Notes: a model not told the origin generated them from the letters alone. Positions 33,286-43,198 are shown, counted from the first letter of the stretch. The stretch is DNA of 52,052 nt from an uncultured Bacteroides sp. (GCA_949288585.1 CASEKR010000054.1:1-52052), one strand, 5' to 3'. Numbers and translations: made by a program.

Positions 33286-33322
33286 TAAATCGTAAAATCC
33301 TTTGATTTATTGGATTCTTTTT
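33284..33322 (+). terminator. Terminator of rpsU
   Basis: AATAAATC (33284-33291) pairs with GATTTATT (33304-33311), followed by GGATTCTTTTTC. The stem overlaps the rpsU stop codon. Confidence 0.65.
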
Positions 33323-33358
33323 CATACATTCGTTGCATGATTTTAGTGATGTGACGGT

Positions 33359-34249
33359 ATGGACTTGACAGGCTCTTTCCTGGACTATCTGTCGTACGAG
33401 CGGAATTATTCGCCGGAGACGGTAAAAGCGTATAAAGAAGACTTGGCGCAGTTCGAGGATTTTTATGCGAAGAAATATGGACGGGAAGGGTTTTCGTTGG
33501 CGGAGGTTGATGCACAGGAAGTGCGGGAGTGGGTTTTCATTTTGATGGAGAATCATCTCTCCGTCGCTTCAATCAACCGGAGGCTGAGTACCTTGCGATC
33601 TTTTTATAAGTTCTTATTGAAGCGGGGCGTCTGCCAGATTGACCCGATGCGGAAAATTGTAGGGCCGAAAAAGAAAAAACGGTTGCCGGTTTTCGTGAAG
33701 GAAAAAGAAATGGACAGGCTGCTGGATGATGTGGGCTTCGGGGAAGGTTTCGAGGCTTGCCGTGACCGCTTGATTATCGAAGTGTTCTATCTGACGGGCG
33801 TCCGTTTGTCCGAACTGATAGGGCTGAGGGATGAAGATGTGGATTTCTCTGCATCGCTCCTGAAGGTAACGGGGAAGAGGAACAAGCAGCGCTTGATTCC
33901 CTTTGCTGAAGAACTGAGAAAAGATATGCAGGAATATGTCAAGATGCGGAATGAATGTGTAGGGCCGGAGACAAAAGCGTTTTTTGTACGCAAAAACGGT
34001 GAACAGTTATCCCGCAGTATCGTTGATACTATTGTGAAACGAAACCTCTCGAAGGTGGTGACGTTGAAAAAACGGTCACCTCACGTGCTGAGGCATACTT
34101 TTGCGACCACGATGCTGAACCATGATGCTCAGTTGGGGTCAATCAAGGAATTGCTGGGGCATGAGAGTCTGGCTACGACGGAAGTCTACACGCATACCAC
34201 TTTCGAGGAACTTAAGAGAATGTATAACCAGGCTCATCCTCGGGCCTAA
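33359..34249 (+). CDS. xerC: Tyrosine recombinase XerC/XerD type
   Basis: A 296-residue chromosome dimer-resolution recombinase. The N-terminal core-binding SAM domain (about 1-95, YLSYERNYSPETVKAYKEDL) precedes the catalytic domain (about 110-296). Catalytic residues are visible: R in TGVRLSEL, K in TGKRNKQR, HxxR in PHVLRHTFAT, late His in LLGHESLATTEVYTH and the nucleophile Tyr in that last motif. Length and motifs match Xer rather than mobile-element integrases, and the position between rpsU and hpf is a stable core location. XerC versus XerD cannot be decided from this gene alone. Confidence 0.92.
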   Translation: MDLTGSFLDYLSYERNYSPETVKAYKEDLAQFEDFYAKKYGREGFSLAEVDAQEVREWVFILMENHLSVASINRRLSTLRSFYKFLLKRGVCQIDPMRKIVGPKKKKRLPVFVKEKEMDRLLDDVGFGEGFEACRDRLIIEVFYLTGVRLSELIGLRDEDVDFSASLLKVTGKRNKQRLIPFAEELRKDMQEYVKMRNECVGPETKAFFVRKNGEQLSRSIVDTIVKRNLSKVVTLKKRSPHVLRHTFATTMLNHDAQLGSIKELLGHESLATTEVYTHTTFEELKRMYNQAHPRA

Positions 34250-34266
34250 TAAAAAAGGAGGTATGT

Positions 34267-34566
34267 ATGGAAGTAAGAATTCAATCGATTCACTTTGACG
34301 CATCCGAGCGTCTTCAGGCTTTTATCCAAAAGAAAGCTTTGAAATTGGAAAGGTTTTACGACGATATAAAGAAAGTGGAGGTGTCATTAAAGGTAGTGAA
34401 GCCAGAAACTGCCGAAAACAAGGAAGCAGGTGTTAAAGTGCTGGTACCGAACGGCGAGTTTTACGCAAACAAGGTTTGCGACACGTTTGAAGAAGCAGTG
34501 GATTTGTGTCTGGATGCTTTGGAAAAACAGCTGGTGAAATACAAAGAAAAGCAACGAAATAAATAA
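34267..34566 (+). CDS. hpf: Ribosome hibernation-promoting factor (HPF/YfiA family, short form)
   Basis: A 99-residue HPF/RaiA protein (MEVRIQSIHFDASERLQAFIQKKALKLERFY; then VEVSLKVVKPE and CDTFEEAVDLCLDALEKQLVK). It binds the 30S decoding region and inactivates ribosomes in stationary phase. It lacks the C-terminal dimerisation domain of long HPF. A GGAGG (34257-34261) sits 5 nt upstream of the ATG, a strong Shine-Dalgarno that is unusual for this phylum. It is 17 bp after xerC, probably co-transcribed. Confidence 0.93.
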   Translation: MEVRIQSIHFDASERLQAFIQKKALKLERFYDDIKKVEVSLKVVKPETAENKEAGVKVLVPNGEFYANKVCDTFEEAVDLCLDALEKQLVKYKEKQRNK

Positions 34567-34580
34567 AATCCCGCTAAAAT

Positions 34581-34611
34581 TTTGTGGGTAAAAAATAAAT
34601 GCCTAAATTTG
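34581..34611 (+). promoter_or_regulatory. Promoter of the tRNA-tuf operon
   Basis: TTTG (34581-34584) and TAAATTTG (34604-34611) are 19 bp apart. This is a full-consensus promoter 51 nt upstream of the first tRNA. Confidence 0.75.
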
Positions 34612-34662
34612 CAGCCGTTTCGCAAAGAAACCTTCAACGGAACGGTTGCATTTTTGTGGAAT

Positions 34663-34736
34663 GCCTCTTTAGCTCAGTTGGCCAGAGCACGTGATTTGTA
34701 ATCTCGGGGTCGTTGGTTCGAATCCGACAAGAGGCT
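34663..34736 (+). tRNA. tRNA-Thr(TGT)
   Basis: A 74-nt cloverleaf. Acceptor GCCTCTT pairs with AAGAGGC, discriminator T. The anticodon loop TTTGTAA gives TGT. The anticodon stem CGTGA/TCTCG has one central U-U mismatch. Confidence 0.95.
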
Positions 34737-34748
34737 CGGAAAGAATAT

Positions 34749-34831
34749 GGGCAAATACCAGAGTGGCCAAATGGGGCAGACTGTAAATCTGCTGGTTTAT
34801 ACCTTCGGTGGTTCGAATCCATCTTTGCCCA
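34749..34831 (+). tRNA. tRNA-Tyr(GTA)
   Basis: An 83-nt cloverleaf with long variable arm. Acceptor GGGCAAA pairs with TTTGCCC, discriminator A. The anticodon loop CTGTAAA gives GTA. Confidence 0.96.
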
Positions 34832-34838
34832 CACCCTT

Positions 34839-34910
<72 letters not shown>

Positions 34911-34957
34911 CTTGATGATGAAGCTGATTATTAATCAAATAAATAACAAGTAAAGCT

Positions 34958-36142
34958 ATGGCTAAAGAGAAATTCGAACGTACCAAACCCCATGTAAACA
35001 TTGGTACAATTGGTCACGTAGACCACGGTAAGACGACGTTGACGGCTGCCATCACGACTGTTTTGGCTAAGAAGGGCCTGTCTGAGGTTAAGTCTTTTGA
35101 TCAGATTGACAACGCTCCCGAAGAAAAGGAGCGTGGTATCACGATCAACACTTCTCACGTTGAATATGAAACCGCAACGCGTCACTATGCACACGTTGAC
35201 TGCCCGGGACACGCTGACTATGTGAAGAACATGGTAACGGGTGCTGCTCAGATGGACGGTGCTATTATCGTAGTGGCTGCTACTGATGGTCCGATGCCTC
35301 AGACTCGTGAACACATTCTGTTGGCTCGCCAGGTGAACGTGCCGAGACTGGTTGTATTTATGAATAAGTGTGACATGGTAGACGACCCCGAAATGTTGGA
35401 ACTCGTTGAAATGGAAATGCGCGAACTGCTGTCTGCCTACGATTTCGATGGCGACAACACTCCGTTTATCCAAGGTTCTGCTCTGGGCGCATTGAACGGC
35501 GTTGAAAAGTGGGAAGAGAAAATCATGGAGTTGATGGATGCTTGCGATACGTGGATTCCTCTGCCTCCGCGTGATATTGATAAGCCTTTCTTGATGCCGG
35601 TTGAAGACGTGTTCTCTATCACGGGTCGTGGTACTGTGGCAACTGGCCGTATCGAGGCTGGTATTGTCAAGGTAGGTGACGAAGTTGAAATCCTGGGCTT
35701 GGGCGAAGATAAGAAGTCTGTTGTAACAGGCGTCGAAATGTTCCGCAAGCTGTTGGATGAAGGCGAAGCTGGCGATAACGTAGGTCTGCTGTTGCGCGGT
35801 ATCGACAAGAACGAAATCAAGCGCGGTATGGTGCTCTGCAAGCCCGGTCAGATTAAGCCTCACTCCAAGTTCAAAGCTTCTATCTATGTATTGAAGAAAG
35901 AAGAAGGTGGCCGTCATACTCCGTTCCACAACAAGTATCGTCCTCAGTTCTATCTGCGTACGATGGACTGCACGGGTGAAATCTCTCTGCCGGAGGGTGT
36001 TGAGATGGTGATGCCGGGCGATAACGTTGAGATCACGGTTACTCTGATTTATCCGGTTGCCTTGAACGTAGGTCTGCGCTTCGCTATTCGTGAGGGCGGC
36101 CGTACGGTAGGTTCTGGTCAGATTACAGAAATTCTTGACTAA
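34958..36142 (+). CDS. tuf: Elongation factor Tu
   Basis: A 394-residue GTPase that delivers aminoacyl-tRNA to the ribosome. The P-loop is [11 protein letters not shown] (about 18-28), switch I contains [16 protein letters not shown], switch II is [12 protein letters not shown], and NKCD (about 136) and GSALGAL complete the G motifs. Domains 2 and 3 are complete ([31 protein letters not shown]). It follows three tRNA genes on one transcript and ends at a terminator before tRNA-Trp. The downstream str operon contains no tuf, so this may be the only copy in the region. Confidence 0.98.
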   Translation: MAKEKFERTKPHVNIGTIGHVDHGKTTLTAAITTVLAKKGLSEVKSFDQIDNAPEEKERGITINTSHVEYETATRHYAHVDCPGHADYVKNMVTGAAQMDGAIIVVAATDGPMPQTREHILLARQVNVPRLVVFMNKCDMVDDPEMLELVEMEMRELLSAYDFDGDNTPFIQGSALGALNGVEKWEEKIMELMDACDTWIPLPPRDIDKPFLMPVEDVFSITGRGTVATGRIEAGIVKVGDEVEILGLGEDKKSVVTGVEMFRKLLDEGEAGDNVGLLLRGIDKNEIKRGMVLCKPGQIKPHSKFKASIYVLKKEEGGRHTPFHNKYRPQFYLRTMDCTGEISLPEGVEMVMPGDNVEITVTLIYPVALNVGLRFAIREGGRTVGSGQITEILD

Positions 36143-36153
36143 TATCCATAGAG

Positions 36154-36194
36154 AATCAGTTCCCGGGCTTGGCTGTGGGAACTGATTTCTTCTC
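36154..36194 (+). terminator. Terminator after tuf
   Basis: An 11-bp perfect stem (AATCAGTTCCC 36154-36164 with GGGAACTGATT 36177-36187) is followed by TCTTCTC. The tail is T-rich but broken by C, so read-through into tRNA-Trp-secE is possible. Confidence 0.7.
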
Positions 36195-36196
36195 AT

Positions 36197-36269
36197 ACGG
36201 GAGTAGCTCAGTTGGTAGAGCACCGGTCTCCAAAACCGGGTGTCGGGAGTTCGAGCCTCTCCTCCCGTG
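36197..36269 (+). tRNA. tRNA-Trp(CCA)
   Basis: A 73-nt cloverleaf. Acceptor ACGGGAG pairs with CTCCCGT, discriminator G. Anticodon stem CCGGT/ACCGG, loop CTCCAAA, anticodon CCA. Confidence 0.96.
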
Positions 36270-36283
36270 CTAATATTAATGCA

Positions 36284-36472
36284 ATGAAGAAGATTGTAAC
36301 ATATTTGAAGGAATCTTACGACGAGCTTGTTCATAAAGTGTCGTGGCCTACGTATGCCGAACTGACCAGCAGTGCAGTGGCTGTTTTATATGCTTCCCTG
36401 CTGATTGCATTGGTGGTGTTCGTAATGGACTTCTGTTTCCAGCATGTTATGGAGTTTGTGTATCCTCATTAA
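36284..36472 (+). CDS. secE: Preprotein translocase subunit SecE
   Basis: A 62-residue single-TM protein of the SecYEG channel. The amphipathic helix KESYDELVHKVSWPTYAEL carries the conserved KVxWP motif, followed by one TM helix (about 30-52, AVAVLYASLLIALVVFVMDF). This is the short form with one TM helix, unlike the three in E. coli. The reading frame is open back into tRNA-Trp, but ATG 36284 is the true start. It lies 15 bp after the tRNA and 12 bp before nusG. Confidence 0.95.
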   Translation: MKKIVTYLKESYDELVHKVSWPTYAELTSSAVAVLYASLLIALVVFVMDFCFQHVMEFVYPH

Positions 36473-36484
36473 AAAGTAGTGGTG

Positions 36485-37027
36485 ATGTCTGAGGTAGAAA
36501 AGAAATGGTATGTATTGCGTGCCATCAGTGGTAAGGAAGCCAAGGTGAAAGAGTATCTTGATGCTGATATCAGGAACAGCGACCTTGGTGAATATGTGTC
36601 TCAGGTGTTGATTCCTACTGAAAAGGTGTACCAGGTTCGCAACGGTAAAAAAGTTGTGAAGGAAAGAAGTTATCTTCCTGGTTACGTTTTGGTAGAAGCT
36701 GCTTTGGTGGGTGAGATCCCTCATCGGTTGAGGAATACTCCTAATGTGATAGGCTTTTTGGGCGGGTTGGATAAACCTGTTCCTTTGAGGCAATCGGAAG
36801 TCAATCGGATTCTTGGTACTGTCGATGAATTGCAGGATGCCGGTGAGGACATCGGTGTTCCGTTTGTAGTCGGCGAGGCTGTAAAGGTGAATTACGGCCC
36901 GTTCAGCGGATTCAGTGGGGTCATTGAGGAAGTGAATACCGAGAAGAAGAAACTGAAGGTCATGGTAAAGATTTTCGGACGGAAAACTCCGTTGGAATTG
37001 GGCTTTATGCAAGTTGAGAAAGAATGA
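36485..37027 (+). CDS. nusG: Transcription termination/antitermination protein NusG
   Basis: A 180-residue transcription factor that binds the RNA polymerase clamp and links it to Rho or ribosomal S10. The NGN domain (about 7-110: KKWYVLRAISGKEAKVKEYL, RSYLPGYVLVEA, NTPNVIGFLGG) is followed by the C-terminal KOW domain (VGEAVKVNYGPFSGFSGVIEEV). Length is normal. Start at ATG 36485 rather than the in-frame GTG codons just upstream. rpsJ, whose product is a known NusG partner, is later in this window. Confidence 0.97.
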   Translation: MSEVEKKWYVLRAISGKEAKVKEYLDADIRNSDLGEYVSQVLIPTEKVYQVRNGKKVVKERSYLPGYVLVEAALVGEIPHRLRNTPNVIGFLGGLDKPVPLRQSEVNRILGTVDELQDAGEDIGVPFVVGEAVKVNYGPFSGFSGVIEEVNTEKKKLKVMVKIFGRKTPLELGFMQVEKE

Positions 37028-37083
37028 TGCAGTTGTTACGTTGCATTGTTTCGTCATTAGTGTAATTATAAATCAATTGTAAA

Positions 37084-37530
37084 ATGGCTAAAGAAGTTGC
37101 TGGACTTATCAAGTTACAGATTAAAGGAGGCGCTGCAAATCCATCTCCTCCCGTAGGCCCTGCATTGGGTTCGAAGGGTATCAACATCATGGAGTTTTGC
37201 AAGCAATTCAACGCCAGGACCCAAGACAAAGCAGGGAAGGTTCTTCCTGTGATTATTACTTATTATGCAGACAAGTCTTTTGACTTTGTCATCAAGACTC
37301 CTCCTGTTGCTATCCAACTGCTGGAGTTGACAAAGCAGAAGAGCGGTTCTGCCGAGCCTAATCGTAAGAAGGTCGCTGAGATTACTTGGGACCAGGTTCG
37401 TGCGATTGCTCAGGATAAGTTGGTCGATTTGAACTGCTTTACTGTGGAAGCTGCCATGAAAATGGTTGCAGGTACAGCAAGAAGCATGGGTATCACAGTA
37501 AAAGGGGAGTTCCCGGTTAATAATCAATAA
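37084..37530 (+). CDS. rplK: Large ribosomal subunit protein uL11
   Basis: A 148-residue protein of the GTPase-associated centre. The N-terminal domain has [20 protein letters not shown] and [10 protein letters not shown]; the C-terminal rRNA-binding domain has [19 protein letters not shown] and [15 protein letters not shown]. Length is normal (E. coli 142). It is followed after 12 bp by rplA, which is damaged in this sequence. Confidence 0.98.
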   Translation: MAKEVAGLIKLQIKGGAANPSPPVGPALGSKGINIMEFCKQFNARTQDKAGKVLPVIITYYADKSFDFVIKTPPVAIQLLELTKQKSGSAEPNRKKVAEITWDQVRAIAQDKLVDLNCFTVEAAMKMVAGTARSMGITVKGEFPVNNQ

Positions 37531-37542
37531 ACTTCAATTAGA

Positions 37543-38210
37543 ATGGGTAAACTGTTGAAGCAGGGAAAGCCTACTCTCTCAAGGAAGCTTCTCAGTTGGT
37601 GAAGGATATTACTTACACCAAGTTTGATGCTTCGTTGGATATCGACGTACGTCTGGGTGTTGACCCGCGTAAGGCTAACCAGATGGTAAGAGGCGTCGTG
37701 TCTCTTCCTCACGGGACTGGCAAGGTGACGCGTGTGTTGGTATTGTGTACGCCGGATGCTGAAGCTGCTGCCAAAGAAGCTGGCGCTGACTATGTTGGTC
37801 TTGACGAGTATATCGAAAAGATCAAAGGTGGATGGACGGATGTTGATGTGATTATCACGATGCCCTCCATCATGGGTAAGATTGGTGCCCTCGGACGTAT
37901 CCTGGGTCCTCGTGGATTGATGCCTAATCCGAAGAGTGGTACTGTGACAATGGATGTTGCCAAGGCTGTAAAAGAGGTTAAGCAAGGTAAGATAGACTTC
38001 AAGGTGGACAAGAGCGGTATCGTTCATACTTCCATCGGTAAGGTTTCGTTCAGTGCGGATCAAATCCGTGATAACGCCAAGGAGTTTATTTCTACGTTGA
38101 TCAAGTTGAAACCGTCTGCAGCTAAAGGTACTTATATTAAGAGCATTTATCTTTCTAGTACAATGAGTGCGGGTATTAAAATCGACCCGAAGTCAGTGGA
38201 AGAAATCTAA
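37543..38210 (+). pseudogene. rplA: Large ribosomal subunit protein uL1, frameshifted near the 5' end
   Basis: The expected ATG (37543) starts MGKL, then the frame is lost. The original frame reappears at [18 protein letters not shown] and continues intact to the stop ([50 protein letters not shown]). Compared with the usual Bacteroides N-terminus (MGKLTKNQKLAA-KIEAGKAY), about ten residues plus one base (about 31 nt) are missing after codon 4. The longest remaining frame opens at TTG 37596 (204 aa), lacking the first part of domain I. uL1 forms the L1 stalk and in E. coli also represses its own operon. The defect may be a real deletion or an assembly error. Confidence 0.85.
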
Positions 38211-38225
38211 TAAAACGGACAAATA

Positions 38226-38747
38226 ATGAGAAAGGAAGATAAAAGTAAGATTATTGAGCAGATTGCCGCTACGATAAAGGAATACAGCCATTTCTATTTG
38301 GTGGATACGACGGCTATGAATGCTGCTGCTACAAGCGCATTGCGTGCTGCCTGCTTCAAGGCTGACATCAAATTGATGGTGGTGAAGAATACGTTGCTGC
38401 ACAAGGCTTTGGAAAGCTTGGAAGGTGATTATTCTCCTTTGTATGGCTGCTTGAAGGGTACAACGGCGATGATGTTTTGCAATGTGGCAAACGCACCGGC
38501 TAAGTTGCTCAAAGATAAAGCCAAAGAAGGTATTCCGGGCCTGAAGGCTGCTTATGCGGAAGAAGGTTTCTATGTAGGAGCAGACCAATTGGATGCTCTG
38601 GTAGCTATCAAGAGTAAGAATGAGGTTATTGCTGAAATTGTTGCTTTGCTGCAATCTCCGGCCAAGAATGTTATTTCTGCTCTGCAATCTGGTGGTAACA
38701 CCCTTCACGGAGTTCTCAAAACTCTTGGTGAGCGTACGGAGGCTTAA
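38226..38747 (+). CDS. rplJ: Large ribosomal subunit protein uL10
   Basis: A 173-residue base of the L7/L12 stalk (MRKEDKSKIIEQIAATIKEY; then FYLVDTTAMNAAATSALRAACFKADIKLMVVKNTLLHKAL and C-terminal VISALQSGGNTLHGVLKTL for L12 binding). The C-terminal helix that carries bL12 dimers is present. Length is normal. The gap to rplL is 82 bp and includes an AGGAGG not positioned as a start signal. In E. coli L10 with L12 autoregulates the operon. Confidence 0.97.
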   Translation: MRKEDKSKIIEQIAATIKEYSHFYLVDTTAMNAAATSALRAACFKADIKLMVVKNTLLHKALESLEGDYSPLYGCLKGTTAMMFCNVANAPAKLLKDKAKEGIPGLKAAYAEEGFYVGADQLDALVAIKSKNEVIAEIVALLQSPAKNVISALQSGGNTLHGVLKTLGERTEA

Positions 38748-38829
38748 CGTCTCTATAAAATCAATGGATTTCATAGGAGGTCCTTATCAATCAAATTATT
38801 TAGTATTAAACAATTAAATTCATACAAAA

Positions 38830-39223
38830 ATGGCAGATTTGAAAGCTTTTGCAGAACAATTAGTTAACTTGACAGTAAAAGAAGTTAATGAACTTGCTAC
38901 AATCTTGAAGGAAGAATATGGTATTGAACCTGCTGCTGCAGCTGTTGCCTGCTGCAGCTGTTGCAGTTGCTGCTGGCCCTGCTGCCGGTGGTGCCGCTGC
39001 TGCTGAAGAGAAGACTTCTTTCGATGTAGTTTTGAAGAGTGCTGGTGCAGCTAAACTTCAGGTCGTTAAGGCTGTGAAGGAAGCTTGTGGCCTGGGTCTG
39101 AAAGAGGCTAAGGACTTGGTAGACGGTGCTCCTAGCACAGTGAAGGAAGGTTTGGCTAAGGACGAAGCAGAATCACTGAAGAAAACATTGGAAGAAGCTG
39201 GAGCTGAAGTTGAACTTAAATAA
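38830..39223 (+). pseudogene. rplL: Large ribosomal subunit protein bL12 (L7/L12), frameshifted by a 16-bp tandem duplication
   Basis: From ATG 38830 the frame reads [20 protein letters not shown]...[12 protein letters not shown] and then shifts. CTGCTGCAGCTGTTGC is present twice in tandem (38933-38948 and 38949-38964). Removing one copy restores a perfect 125-residue L7/L12, with hinge [16 protein letters not shown] and C-terminal domain [20 protein letters not shown]...[12 protein letters not shown]. The fragment downstream opens at 38918 in the C-terminal frame. L12 recruits translation GTPases (EF-Tu, EF-G). Exact duplication in a repetitive Ala-codon tract suggests an assembly or slippage event. 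Confidence 0.88.
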
Positions 39224-39248
39224 CATTAGCCTGTAAATCAGGTCATAC

Positions 39249-39287
39249 GGTTAAGAACTCTTTGTTGAAAGGGTTCTTAACCTTTTT
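39249..39287 (+). terminator. Hairpin with T-tract between rplL and rpoB (terminator/attenuator)
   Basis: A 10-bp perfect stem (GGTTAAGAAC 39249-39258 with GTTCTTAACC 39273-39282) is followed by TTTTTG. Its place between the L12 and RNA polymerase genes matches the partial terminator used elsewhere to set r-protein to polymerase ratio. Confidence 0.75.
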
Positions 39288-39329
39288 GTGCATATAGTTA
39301 AAATTCACTTCCACAAATCCATTCTCCAA

Positions 39330-42300
39330 ATGTCTTCAAATATTGTAAATCAGAGAGTTAATTTCGCTTCAACAAAAAATCCTCTTGCATATCCGGATTT
39401 TCTGGATGTGCAGTTGAAGTCATTTAAAGACTTTTTGCAACTGGATACTCCGCCCGAGAAGCGTAAGAACGAGGGGTTGTATAAAGTATTTGCCGAGAAC
39501 TTTCCCATTGCCGATACAAGAAATAATTTCGTACTTGAGTTTTTGGATTATTATATTGATCCGCCGCGTTATACCATTGACGAGTGTATAGAGCGGGGGC
39601 TTACTTATAGTGTTCCATTGAAGGCTAAGCTGAAATTGTATTGTACCGATCCTGACCACGAGGATTTTGATACGGTGATTCAGGATGTGTTCTTGGGCCC
39701 TATCCCATATATGACGGAGAAGGCTACCTTTGTAATTAATGGGGCTGAACGAGTTGTCGTGTCTCAGTTGCACCGCTCGCCGGGTGTCTTCTTCGGGCAA
39801 AGTGTACATGCTAATGGAACGAAATTGTATTCTGCGCGTATTATCCCGTTCAAAGGTTCGTGGATAGAATTTGCGACGGACATCAATAACGTGATGTATG
39901 CTTACATTGACCGCAAGAAGAAGTTGCCTGTTACAACTTTGTTGAGGGCTATTGGTTTTGAGAATGACAAGGATATTCTTGAGATTTTCAACTTGGCCGA
40001 AGAAATCAAGGTCAATAAGACGAATCTGAAGAAGGTTGTTGGACGGAAATTGGCTGCCCGCGTTTTGAAGACGTGGATTGAGGATTTTGTAGATGAGGAT
40101 ACCGGTGAGGTTGTTTCCATTGAACGTAATGAGGTGGTCATTGACCGTGAGACGGTGATCGAGCCGGAGCATATTGATCTGATTCTTGAATCGGGTATTC
40201 AGAATATTTTGGTTCATAAAGAGGAACAGAACCAGTCTGATTATTCGATTATTTATAATACGTTGCAGAAAGACCCGAGTAACTCGGAGAAGGAGGCTGT
40301 GCTGTATATCTATCGGCAGTTGCGTAATGCTGACCCTGCCGATGATGCAAGTGCGCGTGAGGTGATTAATAACTTGTTCTTCTCGGAAAAGAGGTATGAC
40401 TTGGGGGATGTGGGTCGTTATCGTATCAACAAGAAGTTGAACTTGACGACCGACATGGAAGTCCGTGTTCTTACGAAAGAGGATATTATCGAGATTATCA
40501 AATATCTGATTGAACTTATCAACTCGAAGGCTGTTGTTGATGATATTGACCATTTGAGCAACCGTCGCGTGAGAACTGTGGGCGAACAGTTGTCTAACCA
40601 GTTCGCGATTGGCTTGGCGCGTATGTCGCGTACCATTCGCGAGCGTATGAATGTCCGCGACAATGAGGTGTTTACGCCTATTGACTTGATTAATGCAAAG
40701 ACGATTTCGTCTGTGATTAATTCATTCTTTGGTACTAATGCCCTGTCGCAGTTCATGGACCAGACGAATCCGTTGGCGGAGATTACCCATAAACGCCGTA
40801 TGTCTGCGTTGGGACCTGGAGGCTTGTCGCGTGACCGTGCAGGCTTTGAGGTGCGAGATGTGCATTATACGCACTATGGCCGTTTGTGCCCTATCGAGAC
40901 TCCTGAAGGTCCTAATATCGGTTTGATTTCTTCGCTTTGCGTATATGCTAAGATTAATGATCTCGGCTTTATTGAAACTCCGTACCGGAAGGTAGGGGAC
41001 GGCAAGGTTGATTTGTCGGAAAACGGCCTGGTCTATCTGACGGCAGAGGAAGAGGAAGGCAAGATTATTGCCCAGGGTAATGCTCCGTTGAATGATGACG
41101 GTACGTTTATCCGTGATAAAGTAAAGGCTCGCCAGGATGCGGATTATCCTGTGGTTCCGCCGAGTGAGGTGGAATTGATGGATGTTTCGCCGCAGCAGAT
41201 TGCCTCTATTGCGGCTTCACTGATTCCTTTCCTGGAACACGATGACGCCAACCGTGCTTTGATGGGCTCGAACATGATGCGCCAGGCTGTTCCTTTGTTG
41301 AGAAGTGAAGCTCCTATTGTGGGTACGGGCATTGAGCGCCAATTGGCACGCGATTCTCGCACGCAGATAACTGCCGAGGGCGATGGGGTAGTTGATTTCG
41401 TGGATGCTACTACTATTCGTATTTTGTATGACCGCACGGAGGAGGAAGAGTTTGTCAGCTTTGAGCCGGCTCTGAAAGAGTATCGGATTCCTAAATGGCG
41501 TCGTACAAACCAAAATATGACCATTGACTTGCGCCCGATTTGTGAGAAGGGACAGCGTGTGACAGCAGGGCAGATCTTGACGGAAGGCTATTCGACGGAA
41601 GATGGAGAATTGGCCTTGGGCAAGAATTTGCTGGTGGCCTATATGCCTTGGAAAGGTTATAACTATGAGGATGCCATTGTGCTGAATGAACGGGTGGTTC
41701 GCGAGGATTTGTTGACTTCGGTGCATGTGGAAGAATTTTCTTTGGAAGTGCGCGAGACCAAACGCGGCATGGAGGAATTGACGTCGGATATTCCTAATGT
41801 GAGTGAAGAGGCTACCAAGGATTTGGATGACAATGGTATTGTCCGCGTGGGTGCCCGCATCGAACCGGGAGATATTTTGATTGGTAAGATTACGCCTAAG
41901 GGCGAGTCGGATCCTTCGCCCGAGGAGAAGTTGCTGCGCGCTATCTTTGGTGACAAGGCCGGCGACGTGAAGGATGCTTCGTTGAAGGCTTCTCCTTCGT
42001 TGAAAGGCGTGGTGATTGGCAAGCGTTTGTTCTCCCGCGTCATTAAGACGAGAAGCTCAAAGATGTCTGACAAGGCTTTGTTGCAGAAACTTGATGAAGA
42101 GTTTGAGGACAAAGTGGCTGCTTTGCGGAAAGTCTTGATCAATAAGCTGCTGAAACTGACCGAGAATTATACTTCGGAAGGTGTGAAAGACTACATGGGC
42201 ACGGATATCATCGCAAAAGGTGCCAAGTTCTCCGCAGCTGATTTCGGTGACTTGGATTTCACGGCTATCCAATTGAGCGGATGGACAAAAGATGAGCATA

Positions 42301-43142
42301 CCAATGCTTTAATCCGCACGTTGGTCATGAACTTCATACGTAAATATAAGGAACAGGATGCTGAACTGAAGCGTAAGAAGTTTGCCATTACTATCGGTGA
42401 CGAATTGCCCGCCGGCATTATTCAGATGGCCAAGGTGTACATTGCCAAGAAGCGTAAGATTGGCGTTGGCGATAAGATGGCCGGACGTCACGGTAACAAG
42501 GGTATCGTGTCACGTGTGGTTCGCCAGGAGGATATGCCTTTCTTGGCAGACGGTACCCCGGTAGATATAGTGTTGAACCCGTTGGGTGTGCCTTCGCGTA
42601 TGAATATCGGCCAGATTTTTGAAGCTGTATTGGGCAGTGCCGGTAAGAAACTGGGTGTTAAGTTTGCAACTCCGATTTTCGATGGCGCATCATTAGATGA
42701 CTTGAACGAATGGACGGATAAAGCCGGTCTGCCCCGTTATGGCAAGACGACTCTGTATGACGGTGGCACAGGTGAGGCCTTCGAGCAGCAGGCTACGGTC
42801 GGTGTGACTTATATGTTGAAACTGGGTCACATGGTTGAAGACAAGATGCATGCCCGTTCTATTGGCCCGTACTCTTTGATTACGCAGCAGCCGTTGGGTG
42901 GTAAAGCCCAGTTTGGTGGCCAGCGTTTCGGTGAGATGGAAGTTTGGGCACTGGAAGCTTTTGGTGCCGCCCATGTTTTGCAGGAAATCCTGACCATTAA
43001 ATCGGATGATGTTGTGGGACGTTCCAAGGCTTATGAAGCCATTGTAAAGGGTGAACCTATGCCTACGCCGGGTATTCCGGAGTCTCTGAATGTGTTGTTG
43101 CACGAATTACAGGGATTGTGCCTGAGCATCAACTTGGAGTAA
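39330..43142 (+). CDS. rpoB: DNA-directed RNA polymerase subunit beta
   Basis: A 1270-residue RpoB starting [17 protein letters not shown]. All core regions are present: [18 protein letters not shown], the rifampicin-binding cluster [25 protein letters not shown] plus [24 protein letters not shown], and the C-terminal [19 protein letters not shown] and [19 protein letters not shown]. The usual rifampicin-resistance positions (Gln, Asp, His and Ser of the cluster) are wild type. The reading frame is open 14 codons upstream, but that start (39288) falls at the edge of the attenuator; 39330 is preferred. rpoC follows after 56 bp. Confidence 0.98.
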   Translation: MSSNIVNQRVNFASTKNPLAYPDFLDVQLKSFKDFLQLDTPPEKRKNEGLYKVFAENFPIADTRNNFVLEFLDYYIDPPRYTIDECIERGLTYSVPLKAKLKLYCTDPDHEDFDTVIQDVFLGPIPYMTEKATFVINGAERVVVSQLHRSPGVFFGQSVHANGTKLYSARIIPFKGSWIEFATDINNVMYAYIDRKKKLPVTTLLRAIGFENDKDILEIFNLAEEIKVNKTNLKKVVGRKLAARVLKTWIEDFVDEDTGEVVSIERNEVVIDRETVIEPEHIDLILESGIQNILVHKEEQNQSDYSIIYNTLQKDPSNSEKEAVLYIYRQLRNADPADDASAREVINNLFFSEKRYDLGDVGRYRINKKLNLTTDMEVRVLTKEDIIEIIKYLIELINSKAVVDDIDHLSNRRVRTVGEQLSNQFAIGLARMSRTIRERMNVRDNEVFTPIDLINAKTISSVINSFFGTNALSQFMDQTNPLAEITHKRRMSALGPGGLSRDRAGFEVRDVHYTHYGRLCPIETPEGPNIGLISSLCVYAKINDLGFIETPYRKVGDGKVDLSENGLVYLTAEEEEGKIIAQGNAPLNDDGTFIRDKVKARQDADYPVVPPSEVELMDVSPQQIASIAASLIPFLEHDDANRALMGSNMMRQAVPLLRSEAPIVGTGIERQLARDSRTQITAEGDGVVDFVDATTIRILYDRTEEEEFVSFEPALKEYRIPKWRRTNQNMTIDLRPICEKGQRVTAGQILTEGYSTEDGELALGKNLLVAYMPWKGYNYEDAIVLNERVVREDLLTSVHVEEFSLEVRETKRGMEELTSDIPNVSEEATKDLDDNGIVRVGARIEPGDILIGKITPKGESDPSPEEKLLRAIFGDKAGDVKDASLKASPSLKGVVIGKRLFSRVIKTRSSKMSDKALLQKLDEEFEDKVAALRKVLINKLLKLTENYTSEGVKDYMGTDIIAKGAKFSAADFGDLDFTAIQLSGWTKDEHTNALIRTLVMNFIRKYKEQDAELKRKKFAITIGDELPAGIIQMAKVYIAKKRKIGVGDKMAGRHGNKGIVSRVVRQEDMPFLADGTPVDIVLNPLGVPSRMNIGQIFEAVLGSAGKKLGVKFATPIFDGASLDDLNEWTDKAGLPRYGKTTLYDGGTGEAFEQQATVGVTYMLKLGHMVEDKMHARSIGPYSLITQQPLGGKAQFGGQRFGEMEVWALEAFGAAHVLQEILTIKSDDVVGRSKAYEAIVKGEPMPTPGIPESLNVLLHELQGLCLSINLE

Positions 43143-43198
43143 GGAATAAGGCTGAGAGTACCATTTATTCAATCGTCAATTTTCAATAAACATATAAT

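Noticed and set aside
38773-38779. AGGAGG upstream of rplL as its ribosome binding site
   Set aside because: It lies about 50 nt before the rplL ATG, too far to act as a Shine-Dalgarno for that start.
40735-40850. Rifampicin-resistance change in rpoB
   Set aside because: The commonly mutated positions in the rifampicin cluster read as wild type.
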